A stretch of 64,000 nt of DNA, taken from positions 28,808,278 through 28,872,277 of the forward strand of contig OY783194.1 in assembly GCA_963678675.1 (NCBI GenBank), in the 5' to 3' direction. Made by a program: the position numbers and the translations under genes. This document shows positions 56,773-64,000 of the stretch, piece by piece (position 1 is the first letter of the stretch; each line of letters starts with the position of its first letter). The notes beneath the pieces are model-generated. The model worked only from the letters and a program-made list of their open reading frames with translations, was not told the origin of the DNA and did not search any database. This DNA is from Xiphydria camelus. Its lineage: Eukaryota; Arthropoda; Insecta; Hymenoptera; Xiphydriidae.

Positions 56773-58218
56773 GACGGAGCAAAGGAATAAATCCTCGCTG
56801 GAAATTGCCGATTCGCAATGCTCGACGGAATTCGAGAAAAGAAATGTAATTACAGCACAGGGGGGGGGGGGGGCGCGCGCGCGATCCTGGAGGTAAGCGG
56901 TGTACCGACCCTCCGTGATTTATTAATAATTCCCTCATCAATTCGTAACGCCCGGCACTCGCGTCGAGCAAGATTCAGAACAACGCGCGCGAAAAGGGAA
57001 GGGGGGGGGGGAAGTCGATGAATTTTAAATTCACCGAATGTCGAGTGTGTGAAACGTCAAACGATTTTTGCGAACGCTACGAAATTCATTGACGGAATTA
57101 CGCCCCGAGTGCGGGATACAAATTCGTATAGTGTGTCTCGTTTCGGAAAATCCGAAAATCCCGCAGAAATAATATTTCCCGCGCTCGCGCTAAAAATCGG
57201 CGAATTTTGTGCGCGAAAGTTTCGGGGCGATCCGGCGTACGGCCGACGATAACGACATCCCCTCCAGCCCCGGCTATCGGGAGCGTGACGCGACTCGGGG
57301 GCGCGAATCAACCCGCGCGGATATAAAACGCGGAAGCACCGGGGAGGGAATATACAACGCACGCGCGGACCCTGACGAAATCCGGCAGAGCAGGAAGAAG
57401 GCGAAGATCTAATGATTGCCGTGGGACCGTTCGTTCGAAGAAACGACCGCGTATATATATACATACCCACACACGCGTGTTATCACGTGTCGCGGGCGAA
57501 CTCGCGAGCGGGACGAGTGGAACTTTTTAACCCTCGCCCCCCACCCCCCTTGTAGCCCCGCGTTCAAGGGCGCTCGAGAGAAACGGAGAGGGAGGAAGTT
57601 GTCCGCGCGCGTGTATCCGACAGCTCGTTTCGACGGCGTACGTCATCGGCGCTCGTTTATTTCGCATTCGCTTTTTATCGGAGCGAATCGCCGCGCTCGT
57701 TCGCTTCGCCTCACTATCGCGCGCCTGTGCACGGAGAAGGACATCTACGAGGCGCCGCCGCGCGAGGGAGATCTCGTCCCTCCTTATCGCTCCGCGCACG
57801 GGGCTTCGTCGCCGTCCGCAAAACTCGCCGACGTTCCCATCGTGCGCGACACGGAAGGCTGAGGCTATTTTCGCCGCGCTCGTGTTACGCGGATGACGTT
57901 AATTGGAGAAGGCGTGGAGTCTCGCGCGCGGACTCGACGTCGCGCGAACGCTTGAGTAATGGGTATCGCGTTGGATTTGCTCGCTTTAAAGGTGAGGTGG
58001 GTGTATCCTGCGGCGGAGTTGAATGGGAACGAAGGGAATTCCGGAGTTGAAGGAAGAAATCTTCTCGTTATAAGGATCTCCGGTATTCCTCGCATTATTG
58101 AACATTCGCATTGCATCATTTCCTACCGGAGTCACCTTCGCGCTGTAGCGAGAAAGCGTGAGAAAACTCATCTCCCAAACTTTGTCAGCGATTCATTTCA
58201 CGAAAGTCCGTCTATGCT
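56773..58218. other. GC-rich island, no gene supported
   Basis: G runs at 56860-56873 and 57001-57011, then a long CpG-rich island to 57960. Frames of 148, 137, 107 and 90 codons overlap in several phases on both strands. From 57960 a 171-codon frame runs into element G. Confidence 0.35.
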
Positions 58219-58702
58219 TACGCGGAAAAAAATTAATCGTAGCAGTGGCAAAGTTCACGGTCAATTTCGGGACAAGGCCAATTTATCGTTAGATACGATA
58301 ATCACTTTAGTAAAAATCACAGCAACGTTGGCAACTTCTACAAGTTTGACTATAATTTTCACTACAATTGTACGCGGAGAAAAATTTTCTTATAAAAATT
58401 ACCGTGAAATTCACGTAATCAGAGGACGTGATGTCAACGAGCAAATTTTTACATACGCTTCAGGGTTGAATTGACTGGTTTTTTTTCAGGGAAACAAATG
58501 ATTTTAATAGGGCCAGGGATAAGTGAATTTTACCGTGGTCTATGGTAAAATTTGGTTGTTGGCATCATGTCTCATGGTTACATGATTCTTACGGTAATTT
58601 TTAACAAACATTTTTCCCTGTGTAATTATCGTGACAATAAAATTTGTGCCTTGTCTCGAAATTTACCGGAAACTTTGTAAATCCTACGATTTATTTTTTC
58701 CC
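58219..58702. mobile_element. Palindromic element G, interrupted by F2
   Basis: Outer arms flank family F copy 2. On the left, ACGCGGAAAAAAATTAATCG, AAGTTCACGGTCAATTTCGG and GACAAGGCC; on the right, the complement reads AATAAATCGTAGGA, AAGTTTCCGGTAAATTTCGA and GACAAGGCAC. Arms are about 80 bp. Without F2, G is about 230 bp. Its ends resemble the ACGCGGAGAAA group. Confidence 0.7.
58370..58624. mobile_element. Family F palindromic MITE copy 2, nested in G
   Basis: 255 bp from TACGCGGAGAAAAATTTTCT to AACATTTTTCCCTGTGTA. Shares AAAAATTACCGTGAAATTCA, GACGTGATGTCAA, TTGGCATCATGTCTCATGG and TTACGGTAATTTTTAACAAA with copy 1. It sits between the two arms of G. No clear target duplication could be fixed. 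Confidence 0.83.
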
Positions 58703-59685
58703 CCAGAAACGGCACACAGAATATCGCCTATCTCATTCGATGCAAAAAAACCAAACATCGGTACGCGAAACGGAAGGACCCGCGGATCCTGCGAGGGTTC
58801 GTCGCAACAGGAACGCCGCTGCGCCCGGAGCAGTTTCCGCGAACACCTGGCGCTCACAATATCGCAGAAGAAAGGGGATCGAATCGGTTGAACGGTCTAT
58901 CAAGAGCCGGATATGAGAAAGTACTTGCACACACGCGCGCGCACGCGGTGAAAGCAATTGCGCGCTGTCAAAGAGGCGCGTACAGCGCTCTGGCCTCGAC
59001 AAACTTCGGTCGCCTCTGTTCCTCCCTATCTGTACTATTTTCCGAGCGAAGCTGTCGTTACGTTCCTCTGTCCTTGGAAAAGCCCGAGCCGGAAGCCTGC
59101 GGAAGAAGACTAGAGCGACAAAAATGAAAAGAAAGCTAGAGGAACGGGAGGAGGAAAAGGGGTGGCGAAGAAAATCGGTATGCCGTACGTTTCCAGCTTT
59201 ACGCGGCGGGTACTAAACCCGCCCGCGCGAGGGTGAGGTCGTATCGCCGTAGGAAGAGGAGATAAAACGACCGGGGGACCACCGCGAACTAATCAGACTC
59301 GACCAATCCAAGTTATTCCCCCGGGTCGCTGTCTCGCCGGACAGGATAATTTAAACTTTACCAGCGCCGTATCCGTCGGCGTTCCGTGCCCGGCGACTCC
59401 GCGAAATAGTACTAGCCGCGCGAATACGTTATATACTCGTATTTGAACGACGGCAGTACCGCGTCGTCACGTCGCGTCTGTCTGTGAATTGTCGAATATG
59501 TGTAGGGTATATCAAAGCGTTGGGCGTATTAGATATCGAGTAGTTTTATACGCGTGAATTGTACACAGAGTTGAAATTACCCTCTTTTAGTCCCTGACGT
59601 GAGGGTCTATCGAGTCTCTTGATTTAGCTTGATACCTAAACACCGTTCGACGAGTTAGATCGCGATGATAAACTGCCTGGTGATT
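58703..59685. other. Unannotated, GC-rich
   Basis: Overlapping plus frames in two phases (58631-58916) and a minus frame opposite. CpG-rich to 59470. No gene supported. Confidence 0.4.
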
Positions 59686-59885
59686 CCAGGCGGAAAAGTT
59701 CTATATATTTTGTATACGGTCCATATGTGGATTTTCATGTCATTTCTGTATTATCCATATTATAAGGACTAAGTACATTTGGATTTTTTAATGTTTGTAT
59801 AATCCATATACAGTTAATATAGAATTCATATATAATCCACATATATATGGATCATATACAAAATATTTAAAACTTTTCCGCCTGG
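59686..59885. mobile_element. Singleton palindromic MITE R
   Basis: 200 bp with inverted ends CCAGGCGGAAAAGTTCTA and AAAACTTTTCCGCCTGG. Arms continue through TATTTTGTATACGGTCCATA / TATGGATCATATACAAAATA. The interior is rich in CCATAT / ATATGG words (TAATCCATATAC, AATCCACATATA). Non-coding. Confidence 0.83.
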
Positions 59886-59972
59886 GATCGTAGATAAGAT
59901 GTACGAGTTAAATATTAGGACGTTAGATGAATAAAAGGTGTTAAATAAAATGTTCTGGTAAGTTATAAATTT

Positions 59973-60228
59973 AGACTCGTACAGTCAGAGAAAAAAAAAT
60001 TAACAGTTAAGAAATTGTGTCGCTTAACATCGACAAAACGGTTGATATATGTACCTATATCAAGTAACAGTAACGTGACTTAATATCACACATCAGCAAA
60101 TTCACTATAAGATTTATTACATACTTACTAATAGATCTAAATTAATTGTTACTCGAATACATTGACTACTAATGTATAATATTTGTAGGTAAATTCATTA
60201 TCTGTTACAATATCCTTTTTGTACTGCA
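59973..60228. mobile_element. Possible degraded TACACxGAG-group element
   Basis: GTACAGTCAGAGAAAAAAAAATTAAC at the left (shown as GTACAGTCAGAGAAAAAA) and ATCTGTTACAATATCC with TTTTTGTAC at the right could be mutated inverted ends. The arms are weak and no sister copy is present here. Confidence 0.25.
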
Positions 60229-62090
60229 GGTATGAGCTTTTCCGCACGCATTGCATCATATGGGAAATAAAGTGCATCCGTTAAATAGTAGTCAAATTCC
60301 ACACGAACATTTCTAAAAACCTACATCGCCTTTTCATACGAACAAAATGAGAAATAAAAAATCAACGAAACGAGATATGAAAAAATTCCGACATTTTCCC
60401 CGTTGCCGGTAATGCATAGAAAAGTTTTCCGCGACTCCTCGCATTCCCTCCGCGGTTGCTTAATCCATGAATGCGTTATCAAACGCGGGGCTTTTGCACC
60501 GTCGTCGTCGCCGCCCCGGTTGTACCAAAAATCGATCGAAAATTCCATCGCATCAGAGATTCCTTTTATCGATCGCCCGCGCTTTCGCCGAATGCTCGCA
60601 TCGCGCGCGTACGACGGATGTGTCTTCTCCGCACGAGAAAAAAGCGCGTTACGACAACCCGTTAAACATTCATAGGACTCCGCGGCGTCGGACTAATTTA
60701 ACTTTCGCGAAGCACGGCCACAAACGGGATGGCTTTTCCCTTTGATTATTTCGAGGGCGTAAATATACACAGCCTGCCTGTGTGTGCGCCTTCCGATGTA
60801 TACACCACGAAGAGGCTGTACAGATACGCGTCCCACGTATGTGTACGCACCGCGGAGCGTTATAAGATTTCAACAAAATTAGGTGCCCACGTGTTTATCA
60901 AGCGTGTGGTCCCGTGCATTCGTACCACCGATATCCGCCTGACATCACTTGAACAGTGCGATACGCGAACGGCTAAGTGATTACGATTCTCACGGGAATT
61001 TGAAGCGGTAAATCCTCGACGCAAGCGGGGGTAACGAGTGATTTTATAAGCTGTTATGAATCCTGCAACACGTGGGAAAGTAACACGGAGGCTCGTTCTA
61101 TTGGAGCTCCTCGAGGGAAAACTCTGGTTAAAATGAAAAAGTGGGAATCCCAGGAAATTTATTTCGCGAAATTAGCGACTTTAATTTACTCTGTATTCTC
61201 GCATTATCGTTTCAGTTGGAGATAGCGTTATTACAGCCTGCTGTATCAAAGAAATATTTATACCTTGGATATGCCTCGCAGAAAATGTTTCCCCTATTGC
61301 TTCAAAAATCAGAAGTATGTAAATACTGATATGTGTGACTGAGAGAATCCAATTTAGAGAGAATATCTCACACATTAAATATAACGTTATATATTGGGTT
61401 GGACTTGCTTTACTCTCTCTCTCTCCGAAACGCGAAATCCGTCGCGTAATATTTTCACCAAATATTTCTCTACTATTCCACCGGCGAGCGAAAATATGAA
61501 AATTTCAGTACCATAAATGGATTACCGAAGCAGCCCCGATATTCGGATTGACGGAGCATTCGCGTGCAACATAATTAATACACGTGAAAAAAGCAGATAT
61601 TATGCCTCGATGTAACCCTGTAATCAACCAGTTCAAATAAAGTCCATTCAATGCGTATAGGCTAAAATTGAAGCAACCCACATGTTTGAATAAAATTGGG
61701 AGCTGCAAAGCCACGTCGTTATTCGCGTAATATTTGAAAAATGAACCCCCCTCCCGCGCACGCGGCCCACCGTAATACTCGCGGTTCGCTGTTGCGATGT
61801 TTTTAAAGCCCGATCTGAAATTGTGATGCATGAGTGGCTTAAAAGCTCGTTACTATTACGGTCCGCCGTGCGTGGGGAAAATTTGGATATTCGTCACTGC
61901 CAACTACCGTGCATCCGCGGTCTTTCGTCCTTCCGCGGTCATCGATAACGCTAAATATACGCACGGGTAGACTGGGCGAGCGAATCGATGAGATTCGTCG
62001 GTCTCGTCATTACATTTTAACGTGTTTATTCAATGTAATATTAAACAAAAAAATTGCGAGGTGCGGTCACTTCTTTTTATCAGAGATCGT
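60229..62090. other. 1.9 kb without a supported gene
   Basis: Mixed sequence. Plus frames at 60403-60745 overlap in three phases. A short CT tract lies at 61411-61425. Nothing else is recognised. Confidence 0.4.
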
Positions 62091-62307
62091 ATACCATATG
62101 AGGCTAGACTTACTCATCAGGAAAAAATCTCAATCACTGTTATCTCATTGTCTATCAGATTTTAGCTCATATTTGCATAATGCTTTTTTGAAGACTACAT
62201 TTTTCCTAGAACAAAGTATTATATCAATGTAGGCCTAAAGTTCTTAAATAATGAATTAATAGTGATTAAAGTTTCTTTACTGCTGAGTAAATTTAGCCTC
62301 ATATAGT
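62091..62307. mobile_element. Family T MITE copy 2
   Basis: 217 bp from ATACCATATGAGGCTAGACT to AATTTAGCCTCATATAG. Shares GAGGCTAGACTTACTC(A/G), AGGAAA and GTTATCTCATT with copy 1 at 19439-19651. It ends exactly at the TA where the pogo-like element S begins. Confidence 0.78.
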
Positions 62308-62308
62308 A

Positions 62309-62557
62309 CAGTAGAACTCGTATTATTTCGCCACCCACGACAGGACTGGCAAAATAATGAGGCGTGCATCCAGAGGCGTGGCTAATAAATGTCTACTTCA
62401 TATTCGATGTATTGGCGCATAAAAAAAGGACTGCGTATAAATGTGTGTCCATAATGGGTCGCACCAATTCCGATTCCCCTCGCTGTAAGGAGGAGTAGTG
62501 GCAAGAAAATAAGGGATGGCGAAATAATCGAACAGCGTAACAATAAGCGTTCTACTA
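62309..62557. mobile_element. pogo/Tigger-like MITE S
   Basis: Begins CAGTAGAACTCGTATTAT directly after TA, and the complement of the right end reads TAGTAGAACGCTTATTG. CAGTAGAACCTCGATTATC-like termini at TA targets are typical of pogo-group elements. Inner ATTATTTCGCCA / TGGCGAAATAAT is a second inverted pair. The interior (about 250 bp) has no transposase frame. Confidence 0.65.
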
Positions 62558-63465
62558 GATTTAATACGAATATATAACAGATTTCTTGTGGTTAGCTGCA
62601 CTTTCTACACTCGCTTTTCTACATTACGCTATATCTATAGCTATCGGAAAGTGTAAGAAAGTATAGAAGAGTGTTACCAATTCTTACACCTCCTCGAAGA
62701 AAAGTTTAAGAATTGATAACACTGCTCTGCAATTTCTGCTCATTTGAGATAACTAGAGATGTACTGTAACGCGGCGAAATGAGTGCAGAAAGTATAGATA
62801 ACGAGAACAAACCTGATCATGCGCCGTGTTGAGCAAAGTAATTATGCCACGCGCGCGCCATCGTTTTAATTAAGAGACTAGCTTTGATTGTGATACGATC
62901 CCTGCGCATGTTCGGCATGTGTTGGGAAACCGCGATAATATCGATGGACACGCGCCGAACGAGCGCCTATGTAATCATGATTTTCAAACGGGTTCGTTAG
63001 TATATAACGGGTGGGTCACGAAAATTCCACGAAAATGCTTCCACACTGGCATTTTTATAGGGCAAACTCTACTACAAAAATTTCCATTATGATAATTTGG
63101 ATGGGAAATTTAATAGAATTGAACGTGTATTACTGTAAAAATTAGAAATGAGTTGAAATCAAAATGTACAGGGGTACATTTGAAAATATGTGCAGGGGTT
63201 CATATTCTTCGAATTTTGCCTCGTACCGTTCGATGATATTTTCGCGCTTATCCACTTTTATAAACACGCGTCGAGGCAGACGATCCCCGTACGAATGTAA
63301 TAAAAACCTCTTTATTATTCCACACATGGAAAAAGAAAGTCGTTAACAACTGTGCTCCATTTGTGAACGTGGCCGTAGAGATGTATTGTCCTTATTAGGA
63401 AACATTTCTCATGCATGCCCGCGGTAATAATAATTATTTAACTATCAACGGTTTAAATTGTACCT
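62558..63465. other. Unannotated
   Basis: AT-rich to mixed. GAAAGTGTAAGAAAGTATAG and GCAGAAAGTATAGATAACG recur loosely around 62590-62800, perhaps an old repeat. No gene. Confidence 0.35.
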
Positions 63466-63762
63466 TCGCGGAGAAAAAGGATTAATAAAAAGTCTTGGGA
63501 ACACCCATGAATTTTTACAGTTATCCCAGTAAGAGGGCTCCTCGAGGTAAGATTGAAGAATTGCACATAAACCACAGCGTACTTTTTACAATTCGTAATA
63601 GTATAAACACCAGTTTATGCGGTAAAATTTACCAATCTCCCGTTAGTAAATAATGTAACGAACTGTAAAAAGTACGCTGTGTCTGTTAAAAAATTCAATA
63701 TTTCACCTGAAGGAACCCTGTTACTGGGAATCATTGTAAAAATTACTAATCATTTTTCTGCA
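63466..63762. mobile_element. Family H MITE copy 3
   Basis: 297 bp from TCGCGGAGAAAAAGGATTAA to ACTAATCATTTTTCTGC. Contains GGCTCCTCGAGGTAAGATTG and CACAGCGTACTTTTTACA at the left, and AAAAAGTACGCTGTGTCTGT and GGAACCCTGTTACTGGGA at the right as inverted arms, the clearest fold-back layout of the family. Confidence 0.83.
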
Positions 63763-64000
63763 TTTCCCAGTCATACCAAAAAAAAATCCCCCTTTTACTA
63801 TACCGAAATTCAAGAGAAACGACTTATTTCCGAAATTTCCTTTCACGAGCACAAACGGGCTTCGAAGAGACCGTCACACATCCTTCCTATCCTCTAAATG
63901 CATCCCGCGCACGATAATAAGTCCAGGCAGCGCCGCGCGTACGTTGATTAAACTGCAAGGTTATTACGTCTTTCTTACAGAGTTTCCGCCGACTTACGTT
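63763..64000. other. Right edge, nothing recognised
   Basis: Short mixed stretch to the window end. The 72-codon frame at 63679-63897 starts inside family H copy 3 and is not a gene. Confidence 0.4.

Noticed and set aside
57416..57862. 148-codon plus frame, with overlapping 137-, 107- and 90-codon frames nearby
   Set aside because: Multiple phases open at once in a CpG-rich island; no recognisable domain.
1..64000. tRNA, rRNA, known insect microRNA or CRISPR features
   Set aside because: No tRNA-like T-loop with cloverleaf context, no rRNA motif, no match to commonly known insect microRNA seeds that I could recall, and no regularly spaced direct repeats were seen. A covariance-model scan would be needed to be sure.

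Overview
This window looks like intergenic or intronic sequence from an arthropod nuclear genome, most likely a hymenopteran and probably an ant. The evidence is CpG-rich GC islands alternating with AT-rich stretches, a mariner transposon relic, TTAA-flanked (piggyBac-like) elements, and very dense short palindromic DNA transposons (MITEs). No bacterial operon, phage, CRISPR array, rRNA or tRNA was recognised, and no complete protein-coding gene could be supported. Most Met-started open frames overlap one another on both strands of GC-rich islands and have low-complexity Arg/Ser composition, so they were left out.

Two minus-strand segments are possible coding exons. One is a Thr/Ser/Ala-rich open frame running off the left edge (positions 262 to 3). 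The other is a short frame with a signal-peptide-like hydrophobic stretch and a GT donor (42699 to 42583). If real, they could belong to one minus-strand gene whose large intron fills much of the window; this is inference only.

The main content is about 45 copies of transposable elements and other repeats, placed in families by comparing copies within the window. Family A (eight copies) has termini like AGTAAAAGTGGGATAA. Family B (four) and families C, D, F, H and singletons I, J and O all end in variants of TACAC(T/G/C)GAGAAAA although their interiors differ. Family M-type elements (four) sit between TTAA duplications with CCCTT ends. Family T (two), family U (three, carrying TGACGTCA-like sites), family V (two) and further singletons (K, N, P, Q, R, S, W) complete the set. 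A 542-bp mariner at 18494-19035 is a fold-back deletion derivative with about 183-bp inverted arms around a broken transposase start.

Several insertions can be ordered in time. Element E sits in a D copy with an ATTT duplication, and a second D copy shows the empty site. Element F2 sits inside palindrome G. An M element and a small MITE sit inside the large V1 element. The youngest-looking element is K (24329-24925), whose 123-125-bp arms are almost identical and which is flanked by TTA. The rest is unannotated mixed-composition DNA with GA, TC, TA and poly-C/poly-G tracts.
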